Origin: PFJX01 sp964542455
GTDB lineage: Bacteria > Pseudomonadota > Gammaproteobacteria > Burkholderiales > Thiobacillaceae
Reading direction: 5' to 3'
Length of the DNA: 64,000 bases
Assembly: GCA_964542455.1 (NCBI GenBank)
Contig: CAZIUC010000002.1
Coordinates: forward strand, 186,001-250,000
Made by a program: the position numbers and the translations under genes
The notes under the pieces: model-generated
What the model saw: the letters and a program-made list of their open reading frames with translations, nothing else
Told to the model about the DNA's origin: nothing
Databases searched by the model: none
In this document: piece by piece, positions 50,154-58,980 of the stretch
How the letters are laid out: every line of letters begins with the position of its first letter
Numbering within the stretch: the first letter of the stretch is position 1

Positions 50154-51372
50154 GAAAAACGCCCGCTCCTGGCTGATCGTCTCCCTGTCCGGGCGCGGCC
50201 TGGCCAAGGCTGCGGCGCGCGCCGGCCGGCCGACTCGGGGAATCGACGCCTACGCCGACCGTGACACGCGCGGCCTGAGCCGCGATTGGGCGCGGGTGCC
50301 GCCGACCGGGGATTACAGCCTGGAATCCGGCGCCTTGCTAAATGCCGCCGCGCGGCTCTGCCCACCAGATCGCTGCCTGGGCCTGGTCTACGGCTCCGGC
50401 TTCGAGTCACGCCCGGAATTGCTGACGCAATTGGCCAAGGATCGCCGCCTGGTCGGCAACGCGCCCGAAGTCCTGGCGCAAACCGGCGACCCCGCCCGCT
50501 TCTTCCCGCTGTTGCGGCAACTCGGCATTCCCCACCCGGAAGTCAGCCTCACCCGTCCGCCGCGCTCGTTCAACTGGCTATCCAAGCAGGCCGGCGCCTG
50601 CGGCGGCGGCCACATCCTGCCGGCATCCGTCAGCGGCACCCGCCCTGGGCGATATTTCCAGCGCCAGGTCGAAGGCCAGGCCGGTTCCCTGCTGTTTCTC
50701 GCCAACGGCCGCGAAATTCGTCCGGTCGGCTGCAACCGTGCCCTGCCGGCAGCGCCGGAAGCGCCCAGCGCCTGGGCGTATTCCGGCGCGAGCAGGTTGG
50801 CCGGCGAAAGCTCGGCTTGTCCTGGCGGCCTGCTCGACGCCGCACTTGCCCTGACCCGGGCGCTCGGGCTCAAGGGGCTCAACGGCATTGATTTCGTGGT
50901 GAATGGCAACGACTGGTGGCTACTGGAATTGAACCCACGCCCCACAGCCACCGTGGAATTGTGGGATGTGGTGCCGATGCCTTCGCTGTTCCGGCTGCAC
51001 ATCCAGGCTTGCCGCGGGCGCCTGCCGGCCAGCCTGCCCAAGTTGCGCGGTGGTCTCACCTCGGCCGTGGTTTACAGCGGCGAAACACTGCGCATTCCCG
51101 ACGGCTTCTTCTGGCCGGACTGGTGTTCCGACCTCCCGGAAGACGGCAGCGTGATCGCGGCGGGAGAACCGATTTGCACGGTGCTGGCGGCCGGTGAAAA
51201 CCGCTTCGTATCCGAACACTGGGCGGGCGAATTGCGCCAGAGCGTCCTGCGCCGCTTGAGCCGTTTGCAACCTTGTGAATTACCGCTACGCGACGGCGCG
51301 CGGGCGCCGTCGTTGCCACCGCTGTTGCCACCGCTGTTGCCACCACCCGCCGGCAAACCGGCCTGGGCATGA
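50143..51372 (+). CDS. ATP-grasp protein of H4MPT island, copy A
   Basis: 409 residues from the GTG at 50143, which overlaps the mtdB stop. ATP-grasp signatures: GGGHILPASVSGTRPGRYF, GLKGLNGIDFVVNGNDWWL and LELNPRPTATVELWD, near the metal-binding region of the fold. The C-terminal part ends in a proline/leucine-rich tail (PLLPPLLPPPAG). ATP-grasp ligases join a carboxylate to an amine. This member is found in bacterial H4MPT islands; the exact substrate is unknown, but cofactor side-chain ligation is the natural guess. The gene lies between mtdB and mch. Confidence 0.82.
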   Translation: MSPEKNARSWLIVSLSGRGLAKAAARAGRPTRGIDAYADRDTRGLSRDWARVPPTGDYSLESGALLNAAARLCPPDRCLGLVYGSGFESRPELLTQLAKDRRLVGNAPEVLAQTGDPARFFPLLRQLGIPHPEVSLTRPPRSFNWLSKQAGACGGGHILPASVSGTRPGRYFQRQVEGQAGSLLFLANGREIRPVGCNRALPAAPEAPSAWAYSGASRLAGESSACPGGLLDAALALTRALGLKGLNGIDFVVNGNDWWLLELNPRPTATVELWDVVPMPSLFRLHIQACRGRLPASLPKLRGGLTSAVVYSGETLRIPDGFFWPDWCSDLPEDGSVIAAGEPICTVLAAGENRFVSEHWAGELRQSVLRRLSRLQPCELPLRDGARAPSLPPLLPPLLPPPAGKPAWA

Positions 51373-51379
51373 GAACGCC

Positions 51380-52351
51380 ATGAACCTCGACACCCCCATC
51401 AGCATCAATCGACTCGCCACGTCCTTGCTGGAGGACCTGGTTGCACGCGCGGACGAACTGCGCCTCGGCGTTTCCCGCCAGGACAACGGCGTGCGCATCG
51501 TCGATGCCGGCATCACAGTGGCCGGTGGCATCGAGGCCGGTCGGCGCATCGCCGAAATCTGCCTGGGCGGACTGGGCCGCGTCAACCTCACCCCCGCCGG
51601 CACCTTCACCAACTGGCCCTGGGAACTGTCTGTCTCCACCGCGCAACCGGTACTGGCCTGTCTGGGCAGCCAGTACGCCGGCTGGAGCCTGGCCCACGGC
51701 GAGGGCAAGGGCGGCTTCTTCGCCCTCGGTTCCGGCCCCGGCCGCGCACTGGCAGGCAAGGAGGAACTGTTCGCCGAACTGGGCTACAAGGACGCCGCGG
51801 ACAGCACCTGTCTGGTGCTGGAAACCGACAAGATTCCGCCGCTGGCCCTGCTCGACAAAATCGCCGACCAGTGCGGCGTCGCCCCGGAAAATCTGACCCT
51901 GATCCTCACCCCTACCTCCAGCCTGGCGGGGTCGGTGCAGGTGGTGGCGCGGGTGCTGGAAGTGGCGCTGCACAAGGCGCATTTCCTCGGATTCGAGCTG
52001 AAGCACATCGTCGATGGCATGGGCACGGCGCCGGTCTGCCCGCCTTCGCCGGATTTCCTCACCGCCATGGGCCGCACCAACGACGCCATCCTGTTCGGCG
52101 GCCGCGTGCAGCTGTTCGTATCCGGCGCGGAAGCCGCCGCCGAAGACCTGGCCCGGCGCCTGCCCAGCTCGGCCTCCGCCGACTACGGCCAGCCCTTCGC
52201 CGGGATATTCAAGGCGGCGGCTTACGACTTCTACAAGATCGACCCCCTGCTGTTCGCGCCGGCCCAGGTGATCGTCACCTGTCTGGACTCCGGACGCAGC
52301 TTCCGCGCCGGGCAGCTTGATGGCGAACTGCTCACGAGGTCGTTCGAATGA
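51380..52351 (+). CDS. mch: Methenyl-H4MPT cyclohydrolase (Mch)
   Basis: 323 residues from the ATG at 51380. Seen: LGVSRQDNGVRIVDAGI, GLGRVNLTPAGTFTNWPWE, YAGWSLAHGEGKGGFFALGSGPGRALAGKEELF, VLETDKIPPLALL, LTLILTPTSSLAGSVQV and KAAAYDFYKIDPLLFAPA. Converts methenyl-H4MPT to 5-formyl-H4MPT, the substrate of FhcD. Ends 4 bp before a spurious frame in a repeat cluster. One of the best-conserved C1 genes here. Confidence 0.96.
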   Translation: MNLDTPISINRLATSLLEDLVARADELRLGVSRQDNGVRIVDAGITVAGGIEAGRRIAEICLGGLGRVNLTPAGTFTNWPWELSVSTAQPVLACLGSQYAGWSLAHGEGKGGFFALGSGPGRALAGKEELFAELGYKDAADSTCLVLETDKIPPLALLDKIADQCGVAPENLTLILTPTSSLAGSVQVVARVLEVALHKAHFLGFELKHIVDGMGTAPVCPPSPDFLTAMGRTNDAILFGGRVQLFVSGAEAAAEDLARRLPSSASADYGQPFAGIFKAAAYDFYKIDPLLFAPAQVIVTCLDSGRSFRAGQLDGELLTRSFE

Positions 52352-52400
52352 AACGCGAAAACGGCTTGTTCGACGACCGGTGGCCTTGTATCGGCGTGGA

Positions 52401-52692
52401 GAAATCCCCCCTAGCCGCCCTTTGGGAAAGGGGGGGACGCTACATATTCGCGCTGCGCTCACTCCCCCCTTTTCCAAAGGCTCTTTTCTCGTTAGCTGGT
52501 GATATGCGCGAAAGCCGATGGGAAGGTGGCTTCCCCCTTTTCCAAAGGGGGACTGAGGGGGATTTCTCCAAGGGTTTTGCTAGTTCAAGCGTCCGAAAAT
52601 CCCCCCTAGCCCCCCTTTGCGAAAGGGGGGGACGCTACGTTTGCGCGATGCGCTCACTCCCCCCTTTACTAAAGGGAGGCTGGGGGGGATTT
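52401..52692. repeat. C-tract/G-tract dispersed repeat, copy 4 (tandem)
   Basis: Repeated boxes GAAATCCCCCCTAGCCGCCC, GGGAAAGGGGGGGACGC, CCCCTTTTCCAAAGGG, AATCCCCCCTAGCCCCCC and CTAAAGGGAGGCTGGGGGGG give two or more tandem copies. A 124-codon open frame across 52348-52722 is an artefact of this repeat. The gap 52352-52718 contains nothing else. Confidence 0.85.
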
Positions 52693-52718
52693 AGCGGTCT
52701 GCCTGGAGCCCTTATCCC

Positions 52719-53633
52719 ATGATCGGCCGTATCGCCATCTTCACCGATGATCCGGGCTGGCACGGCAAGCGTCTGCGCGCCGCCTTCGCCCGACGTGGCT
52801 TCGAGGCAAGCTACGTCGCCCTGGCTGATTGCCGGGTGGACCTGGACGCGGGCGGGGTGATCCTGCCCGGTTTCGAGGATCGTCCGCCGGATGCCGCTTT
52901 CGTGCGCGGTGTGTCGGGCGGCACGTTGGAACAGGTGGTGTTGCGCCTGGATTTCCTGCACGTCCTGCCCGCCCTCGGAGTGCCGGTCTACAACCCGGCC
53001 CGCGCCATCGAGAAAAGCGTGGACAAGGCGATGACCAGCCTGCTTCTGAAAATCGCCGGTGTCCCGACCCCCGCCACCTGGGTCACGGAATCCGAGGCCC
53101 AGGCGCGCGCCATCCTGATTCGCGAAACGGCGCGGGGCAACGAGCTGGTGCTGAAACCGTTGTTCGGCTCCCAGGGCAAGGGTCTGCGCCGCCTGGCGGC
53201 CCCGGCCGAGTTGCCCCCGGTCGCGGACTGCCAGGGCGCGTATTACCTGCAACGCTACGTCGGCCCGAGCGGCGCGGCGGCGCTGTGGGAGGACTACCGG
53301 GTGCTGGTGGTGGGCGGAAGCAGCCGCGCCGCCATGACCCGACGTGGCGCTTCCTGGATCAACAATGTGGCACAGGGCGCCGACTGCGCCCCGGCGCCGG
53401 ATGATCCCGAGTTGTATCACTTGGCCGAAGCCGCCGCGCTGGCCCTGGACATGGACTACGCCGGGGTGGATCTGATGCGCGACCGCGATGGCCGTCTGAC
53501 GGTGTTGGAGGTCAACAGTATTCCCGCCTGGCGCGGCTTGCAGAGCGTTGTTGAAAGCGACATCGCCCAGGTGCTCGCGGACGATCTGCTGGACCGGCAT
53601 GTGTTGCGGCAACGCCGGGAGTTGCGGGCATGA
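52719..53633 (+). CDS. ATP-grasp (RimK-like) protein of H4MPT island, copy B
   Basis: 304 residues. RimK/MptN-type ATP-grasp: VYNPARAIEKSVDKAMTSLL, ELVLKPLFGSQGKGLRRLA (phosphate-binding glycine-rich loop), YYLQRYV, DYRVLVVGGSSRAAMTR, LDMDYAGVDLMRDRDGRL and VLEVNSIPAWRGLQS (metal ligands). This family includes archaeal ligases that add glutamate to H4MPT; a similar side-chain role here is an inference. It overlaps the CitG-like gene by 4 bp. Upstream lies the tandem repeat, which separates it from mch. Confidence 0.85.
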   Translation: MIGRIAIFTDDPGWHGKRLRAAFARRGFEASYVALADCRVDLDAGGVILPGFEDRPPDAAFVRGVSGGTLEQVVLRLDFLHVLPALGVPVYNPARAIEKSVDKAMTSLLLKIAGVPTPATWVTESEAQARAILIRETARGNELVLKPLFGSQGKGLRRLAAPAELPPVADCQGAYYLQRYVGPSGAAALWEDYRVLVVGGSSRAAMTRRGASWINNVAQGADCAPAPDDPELYHLAEAAALALDMDYAGVDLMRDRDGRLTVLEVNSIPAWRGLQSVVESDIAQVLADDLLDRHVLRQRRELRA

Positions 53634-54571
53634 ACGCCTGCGCCAACGCCTTCCTGGCCGCCTGCGAATTGGACGTGCTGGCGCTGAAGCCCGGCAATGT
53701 CAGCGTCCATTCGCCCGGCCACGGCATGACCGCCGAGGATTTCCGCGTCAGTGCCAGAGCCGCCGCGCCGCTTGTCTGCGATCCGGAACTGAGCGTCGGC
53801 GAGCGGGTGTACTGGGCGATGGAAGCGACCTGGGATGTGGTGGGCTGCAACACCAACCTGGGCATTCTGCTGCTGGCCGCGCCGCTGATCCACGCCGCCC
53901 AGCAACGTCAGCAGGGTGAATCGCTGAAGCAGCGACTCAACCGCACCCTGGCCGGACTGACCCGGGACGATGCCGAGTGGGTATACCGCGCCATCCGTCT
54001 GGCCAACCCCGGCGGGCTGGGCAAAAGCACCCATCACGACGTGGCGGAGTCGCCCCGCGTCACGCTGTTGACGGCCATGCATGAGGCCGCCACGCGGGAT
54101 CGCATCGCCCGCCAGTACAGCAATGGATACAACGACATCTATGAAACCGGGCTGTCCCGCCTGCGCGACGGTCGCACGCGCTGGGGCAACGAGGAACGGG
54201 CGGTGACCGCCACTTACATGAGTTTCCTGAGCGCCTTCCCGGACAGCCATGTCTGGCGCAAATACGGGCCGGCCTCGGCGGAAGAGGTGCTGATCCAGGC
54301 CGCGGCCTGTCAGGTCGAACTGGCGCATTGCCAGGACTGGGAAGCGGCGCGCGGCCATCTGGAACAACTGGATGGCAGCTTCAAAGCGGCCCACATCAAC
54401 CCCGGCACCAGCGCCGATCTGACCGTGGCGGCCTGCCTGGCGGAGCGCCTGTTGCTGGCCGATTTCGATTTACAGCGTGTACCGGTTGAAGGCTCGGCGC
54501 CGGAACGCGATTTGAGGCAAGCCGAGCCATCTTTTTCTTCAATTCAAGGAGTTTGTCATGGCGAAAATTGA
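53630..54571 (+). CDS. CitG/MdcB-like triphosphoribosyl-dephospho-CoA synthase family protein
   Basis: 313 residues. Family blocks: LDVLALKPGNVSVHSPGHG, VVGCNTNLGILLLAAPLI, HEAATRDRIARQYSNGYNDI and HINPGTSADLTVAACLAE. In citrate lyase systems this family joins ATP and dephospho-CoA to a prosthetic-group precursor; here no lyase is present. Homologues recur in bacterial H4MPT islands. It overlaps fae by 14 bp. Substrate unknown, perhaps a nucleotide-like or CoA-like precursor for methylofuran or pterin side chain. Confidence 0.85.
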   Translation: MNACANAFLAACELDVLALKPGNVSVHSPGHGMTAEDFRVSARAAAPLVCDPELSVGERVYWAMEATWDVVGCNTNLGILLLAAPLIHAAQQRQQGESLKQRLNRTLAGLTRDDAEWVYRAIRLANPGGLGKSTHHDVAESPRVTLLTAMHEAATRDRIARQYSNGYNDIYETGLSRLRDGRTRWGNEERAVTATYMSFLSAFPDSHVWRKYGPASAEEVLIQAAACQVELAHCQDWEAARGHLEQLDGSFKAAHINPGTSADLTVAACLAERLLLADFDLQRVPVEGSAPERDLRQAEPSFSSIQGVCHGEN

Positions 54572-55070
54572 TCGTGTAATGGTGGGTGAGTCCCTGGTGG
54601 GTGACGGTAATGAAGTGGCCCACATCGATCTGATCATCGGCCCACGTGGTAGCGCGGCCGAGACCGCGTTCTGCAACGGCCTGGTCAACAACAAGGACGG
54701 TTTCACCAGCCTGCTGGCTGTGGTGGCACCGAACCTGCCCTGCAAGCCCAACACCCTGATGTTCAACAAGGTGACCATCAAGGGTGCCAAGCAGGCGGTG
54801 CAGATGTTCGGGCCGGCTCAGCGTGGCGTGGCCATGGCCGTGGCGGATTGCGTGGAAGACGGCACCATTCCGATGGCCGAGGCTGACAACCTGTTCATCT
54901 GCGTGGGCGTGTTCATCCACTGGCAGGCCGAGGACGACACCAAGATCCAGGACTACAACTACGAAGCCACCAAGCAGTCGATCAAGCGTGCCGTCGCCGG
55001 CACGCCCACGGCCGCTGAAGTGGTTGCCCAGAAAGGCACGGCCGGCCACCCGTTTGCCGCTCACATCTGA
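54558..55070 (+). CDS. fae: Formaldehyde-activating enzyme
   Basis: 170 residues with CAAGGAG just upstream. Seen: GNEVAHIDLIIGPRGSAAET (catalytic His in AHID), AFCNGLVNN, LLAVVAPNLPCKPNTLMFNK, GPAQRGVAMAVADCVED and NLFICVGVFIHWQAEDD. Fae speeds the condensation of formaldehyde with H4MPT to methylene-H4MPT, the entry step of the pathway run by mtdB, mch and the Fhc complex. The start overlaps the CitG-like gene by 14 bp. Confidence 0.97.
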   Translation: MAKIDRVMVGESLVGDGNEVAHIDLIIGPRGSAAETAFCNGLVNNKDGFTSLLAVVAPNLPCKPNTLMFNKVTIKGAKQAVQMFGPAQRGVAMAVADCVEDGTIPMAEADNLFICVGVFIHWQAEDDTKIQDYNYEATKQSIKRAVAGTPTAAEVVAQKGTAGHPFAAHI

Positions 55071-55086
55071 TTGCTGAGGTGACGTA

Positions 55087-56307
55087 ATGGTGCATTGTCG
55101 GGAGTGCAACGCGGAATTGGCGACGCTGGATACCGGGCATCTGCTCGCCTGCAGCGGGCTGACCCTCCAGGAATACGCCCTTCGCCATGCGCTGCCCCTC
55201 GATCTGTTGCTCACGGCGGACAGGATCGGGGAGTTGGAAGCCGACCCGCCTTTACTGGCGGGCACGGTTCCCGACGAAGCAGCGCGGGCGGTCCTGGCGG
55301 GTTTGCGCATGGCCGGCAAGGTCCATGACGTCGGCAATCTGTGTCATGTGGAAGGCGAAGTGGTCTGGCTCGATCTGCTGTTCTGGGATATGGCCAGGCT
55401 GTCGCCTTACGGCTTCCACTTCCGGCAGGAGTACCACTACGCCCCCGGCACGCATCGGGTGGTGGCAAAGAATCGCCTGTCCACCCAGAAGCGCAATCTG
55501 GTCGGCCCCTGGCTTCCCGCCAGGGTGCCACCTCCGGAACAACGTTTGCGGTATGCCTGTTATCTGGCCCATGCCGCCGAACGGCATGCCGGATTTTTAT
55601 TCCTGCCCTTCGTCTCGTCTGACGAGGCCGAAGCGGCAGCCCAATTCTTGCAACAGGAGCTGGGTGTCGCCACCCGGCGCCTGGAGGCCGGCACCCCATT
55701 GCTGCGCACCCTCACCCGCGCCGATGCCGAGCGCCTGCTCGACGCCCTGCGCCCGGAACTGGAAGCCATGCCCGACGTGTGGGCACGTTTTCACCCGGAT
55801 ACCCCGGAAGTCACGGTGAGCAAGGAAGTGGTGTTCGATTCCGCCCATTTCCTCACCGACCATCCGGCCAAGTGCAGCAACCTGCATGGCGGGCGCTACG
55901 TGCTGCATGTGAAGGTGCGTGGCCAGATCGACCCGGTGACCGGCTGCGTGCTGGATTACGGCTATCTCAAGCGGGTGGTGAATGCGCAAGTGGTGGAGCG
56001 TTTCGACCATCACACCCTGAACTACGCCGGGCCGGAACTGGCCTGGCGCTCCACCACCGAACTGCTCAGCGTCTACATCTGGGAGCAGATCATCGATTTC
56101 CTGCCGGGGCTGGCGGAACTCACGCTGTACGAGACGCCGCAGTCCTGGTGCCGCTATACCGGACCCGACCTGGAAACCTGGCAGATCCAGGGTTCCCAGC
56201 CGCTGCTGAAGCGGTTTACCGATCCCACCCTGGGCCAGTCGCCCTGGCGGGATTCCTTGCGTCCCCAGGCCTGGGATCATGGCAAGCGGCAAGGTCTGTC
56301 GGGCTGA
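55087..56307 (+). CDS. Fusion: unknown N-terminal region plus PTPS/QueD-like pterin synthase domain
   Basis: 406 residues. Residues 1-40 carry HCRECNAEL and HLLACSGLTLQEYALRH, resembling a zinc or Ros-like segment; residues about 75-240 hold HDVGNLCHVEGEVVWLDLL and FHFRQEYHYAPGTHRVVAKN, not recognised. The C-terminal part (about 245-370) is 6-pyruvoyl-tetrahydropterin-synthase-like: KEVVFDSAHFLTDHPAKC, then SNLHGGRYVLHVKV, then VTGCVLDYGYLK, VVERFDHHTLN and STTELLSVYIWEQI. In PTPS/QueD the block is LHGHxY, so the second zinc His of the pair is Gly here. Pterin role is consistent with H4MPT synthesis. It runs into an antiparallel HisA-like gene. Confidence 0.75.
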   Translation: MVHCRECNAELATLDTGHLLACSGLTLQEYALRHALPLDLLLTADRIGELEADPPLLAGTVPDEAARAVLAGLRMAGKVHDVGNLCHVEGEVVWLDLLFWDMARLSPYGFHFRQEYHYAPGTHRVVAKNRLSTQKRNLVGPWLPARVPPPEQRLRYACYLAHAAERHAGFLFLPFVSSDEAEAAAQFLQQELGVATRRLEAGTPLLRTLTRADAERLLDALRPELEAMPDVWARFHPDTPEVTVSKEVVFDSAHFLTDHPAKCSNLHGGRYVLHVKVRGQIDPVTGCVLDYGYLKRVVNAQVVERFDHHTLNYAGPELAWRSTTELLSVYIWEQIIDFLPGLAELTLYETPQSWCRYTGPDLETWQIQGSQPLLKRFTDPTLGQSPWRDSLRPQAWDHGKRQGLSG

Positions 56308-56971
56308 GCCGGCCATCATGCAGGGCGGACGCCAGCAGCACGCCGGCCGCGCCGGCCTGGGCCAGCGCGGCCAGGTCGGCGGACTCGCGCACACCACCCG
56401 CCGCGTAAAAGCGCTTTTCCGGAGCGCGCGCCCGCAAGGCCGACAGACGCGCCAGATCAGGGCCCTGGCCGCTACCCACGCGTTCCAGGGTCATCACGAT
56501 GAGGTCGTCGGGCCAGGATGTGGCCTGCTCAAGCAAGTCAGCCGGCCCGAGAAATGCCTCGTCACGAAAATCCAGGGAGAGGATGCCGTCAGTCGCCGCT
56601 TTCGCCGCCGCCGTGGTGCCCAGACATTCGCTGCCCAGCACCGGCCGGCCCAGTTCAAGCGGCCAGGCGGCAATCTGCCCGGCATCGCGCAGGCCGCTGT
56701 CCACCCAGAATTCGAGTTGCGGATGGGTGACGCGAAGCGCGGCGATCTCGCGGCGATGGTCGCCGCGCCGCAGGATCGCATCCAGATCGGCGATGTAGCA
56801 GTGCTGGAACGGATACAGGCGCAACAGCCCGTCCAGCACGTCGGCCGGACGACTCGATGGACACAAGGCGGAAACCAGCGGGCGGTAGTCGTCGCGCCGC
56901 CCTTCCCGAGCATGCACCACCTGGCCGGCCATCAGATCGAGCACGGGAATGAGCCGTAAAGGAATGGACAT
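56216..56971 (-). CDS. HisA/HisF-like TIM-barrel protein, antiparallel in the C1 island
   Basis: 251 residues. RLIPVLDLMAGQVVHAREG matches the HisA opening (IPALDLIDGTVVRL), followed by CYIADLDAILRRGDH, FWVDSGLRDAGQI, DLIVMTLERVGSGQGPDL and RFYAAGGVRESADLAALA. The second catalytic Asp position appears substituted by Glu. Related HisA-like proteins are found in bacterial H4MPT islands, where they are unassigned; a sugar-phosphate isomerase or cofactor step is possible. Its 3' end overlaps the PTPS fusion gene by 92 bp and its start overlaps the next ATP-grasp gene, so it is embedded on the opposite strand. Confidence 0.8.
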   Translation of the reverse strand: MSIPLRLIPVLDLMAGQVVHAREGRRDDYRPLVSALCPSSRPADVLDGLLRLYPFQHCYIADLDAILRRGDHRREIAALRVTHPQLEFWVDSGLRDAGQIAAWPLELGRPVLGSECLGTTAAAKAATDGILSLDFRDEAFLGPADLLEQATSWPDDLIVMTLERVGSGQGPDLARLSALRARAPEKRFYAAGGVRESADLAALAQAGAAGVLLASALHDGRLSPTDLAACHDPRPGDARNPARATGPGWDR

Positions 56972-57944
56972 GAAGATTTTCGTTTATGAATATGTCACGG
57001 GCGGGGGCTGCGCCGGCCAGCCACTGCCCGCGTTTCTGGCGGATGGCGAATTGATGTGGCGGGCGCTGGTGGACGATCTTACCGCCATCCCCGGCGTGGA
57101 AGTCATCACCCTGCGCGACGATCGACTGCCGTCAAACCCCTTGCCGGGCGCGCATATCTTCACCACCCGCGCCGCCACCTTCACCGAGGATTTCCGCCGC
57201 TGCCTCGATCTGTCCGACGCGGTGTTGACCGTGGCGCCGGAGAGCGGCGGCGTCCTCGAATCCCTCAACCGGGGCGTACTGCTGGCCGGCAAGCGGCTTC
57301 TCGGCTCGCGCCCCGAGGCCGTGCGTATCGCCGCCAGCAAGCTCGCCACCGCCGAATGCCTGCAGGCGCATGGCGTGGCGACCATCCCGACTTATACCTC
57401 CCCCTATCTGATGGCGCGGGAAAGCCCCGTGGTCATGAAGCCGGATGATGGCGCGGGCTGCCAGGACACCCATCTGTTCGCCAGCCTGGAAGCGGCCGAG
57501 GAATGGACGCTGGCGCATACGACCGACGGCCAGGTATTCCAACCGTATGTCGCGGGCATGGCGCGTTCCCTGTCGCTGTTATGTTGCGAAGGCCATGCCC
57601 AGTTGCTGGCCGTGAACCGCCAGCATGTCAGCCCCAAAGACGGCCGTCTCGAATTCCATGGCGTCTCCGTCGACGATCGGGTGGACGCGGATGGCCGCTA
57701 TGCCGATCTGGCCAGACGCATCGCCGAAACCATGCCTGGTTTGTGGGGCCATGTCGGCGTCGACTTCATCGAAACCCGTCAGGGCCCGATTGTCGTCGAA
57801 GTGAATCCACGCCCCACCGTATCCTATGCGGGCCTGAGCGCCACCCTGGGATGCAACCTGGCGCGGCGGCTGCTTGACCTGCCGTCGTTCACACCGCCAC
57901 GCCGCGGACACTCGGCGCAACTGGAGAAGGCACATGTCCACTGA
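56970..57944 (+). CDS. ATP-grasp protein of H4MPT island, copy C
   Basis: 324 residues from the ATG at 56970; AAAGGA ends six bases upstream, better than the ATG codons at 56949 and 56964. Begins MKIFVYEYVTGGG. ATP-grasp region: SKLATAECLQAHGVATIPTY, ESPVVMKPDDGAGCQDTH, DGQVFQPYVAGMARSLSLLC, VGVDFIETRQGPIVVEVNPRP. Third ATP-grasp of the island. Substrate unknown, presumably a cofactor-assembly ligase. The start codon overlaps that of the antiparallel HisA-like gene. It runs into the oxoprolinase-like gene by 11 bp. Confidence 0.85.
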   Translation: MKIFVYEYVTGGGCAGQPLPAFLADGELMWRALVDDLTAIPGVEVITLRDDRLPSNPLPGAHIFTTRAATFTEDFRRCLDLSDAVLTVAPESGGVLESLNRGVLLAGKRLLGSRPEAVRIAASKLATAECLQAHGVATIPTYTSPYLMARESPVVMKPDDGAGCQDTHLFASLEAAEEWTLAHTTDGQVFQPYVAGMARSLSLLCCEGHAQLLAVNRQHVSPKDGRLEFHGVSVDDRVDADGRYADLARRIAETMPGLWGHVGVDFIETRQGPIVVEVNPRPTVSYAGLSATLGCNLARRLLDLPSFTPPRRGHSAQLEKAHVH

Positions 57945-58980
57945 AACCGTGATGGGTTGGGACGTGGGCGGCGCCCACCTGAAGGCGGCCCGCCTTGAAG
58001 CCGATGGGCGCCTTTCCGGCATCTGGCAGAAATACTGCCCGCTGTGGCGCGGCATGGAGCATCTTGACAACGCACTGGGCGGCATACTCGGCGAGCTACC
58101 CGGCACTCCGACTCGGCACGCGGTCACCATGACCGGAGAAATGACCGACTTGTTCGAGAACCGTGACAACGGCGTACATGCGCTGGTGGACCGGTTATGC
58201 GATCAACTGGGCGGCGCCGACCGGGTGCGGTTTTATGCCGGCGCCGACGGCTGGATGAACGCCGGGTCCACCCGCCTGCGGCCGCAACCGGTGGCCTCGG
58301 CCAACTGGCATGCCACGGCGGCGATGGTCGCCGCGTGCCTGGGTGACGCCCTGCTGGTGGACATCGGCAGCACCACCTGCGACCTCATTCCGGTGCGTGG
58401 CCGGCGCGTGTCCAGCGCCAGCGGCAGCGACAGCGACCGTCTGGCCTCGGGTGAACTGGTCTACAGCGGCGTCGTGCGCACGCCGCTCATGGCCCTGGCG
58501 GACATGGCCCCGGTGAAGGGACGCTGGACACCGCTGATGGCCGAGCATTTCGCCACCACCGCCGACGTTTATCGCGTGCTGGGCTGGTTGCCGGAAGCGG
58601 CGGACCTGCACGACAGCGCCGATGGCGGCGCCAAGACGGCGGCGGCCAGCCGTATCCGCCTGGCGCGCATGGTGGGACGCGATGCCGGCGAGATGGCGGA
58701 TGCCGCCTGGGACGAACTGGCGGCCTGGTTCGTCGATGCCCAGTTGGACAAAATCGCCCGCGCCGCCCGCCAGGTTCTGTCCCGAGGCCTGTTGCCCCCG
58801 ACCGCGCCGGTGGTGACGGCGGGCAGCGGCGCCTTTCTCGGCGAACGCCTGGCGGCCCGCCTGGGCCGGACAGCGCTGGATTTTTCCAGCTTGCTGGGCG
58901 CGGACGCGAATCGGCAAGGCGCCACCTGGTGCGCGCCGGCCATCGCGGTGGGCTGGCTACTGAGGAAGGAAAAATCATGA
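57934..58980 (+). CDS. H4MPT-linked hydantoinase/oxoprolinase-like protein
   Basis: 348 residues from the ATG at 57934. Actin-like ATPase fold blocks: VMGWDVGGAHLKAARLE, VTMTGEMTDLFENRD, NWHATAAMVAACLGDALLVDIGSTTCDLIPVR and LASGELVYSGVVRTPLMALA; ends with GQGATWCAPAIAVGWLL-type sequence. It matches the group labelled H4MPT-linked C1-transfer pathway protein; archaeal relatives act in methanofuran assembly, as I recall, but a bacterial function has not been verified by me. It overlaps pabB by 4 bp. Confidence 0.85.
   Translation: MSTETVMGWDVGGAHLKAARLEADGRLSGIWQKYCPLWRGMEHLDNALGGILGELPGTPTRHAVTMTGEMTDLFENRDNGVHALVDRLCDQLGGADRVRFYAGADGWMNAGSTRLRPQPVASANWHATAAMVAACLGDALLVDIGSTTCDLIPVRGRRVSSASGSDSDRLASGELVYSGVVRTPLMALADMAPVKGRWTPLMAEHFATTADVYRVLGWLPEAADLHDSADGGAKTAAASRIRLARMVGRDAGEMADAAWDELAAWFVDAQLDKIARAARQVLSRGLLPPTAPVVTAGSGAFLGERLAARLGRTALDFSSLLGADANRQGATWCAPAIAVGWLLRKEKS

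Noticed and set aside
52348..52722. 124-codon open frame between mch and the ATP-grasp gene
   Set aside because: Almost the whole frame is encoded by tandem C-tract repeats; translated words such as SPLAALWERGG recur from the repeat. No independent start signal or family.
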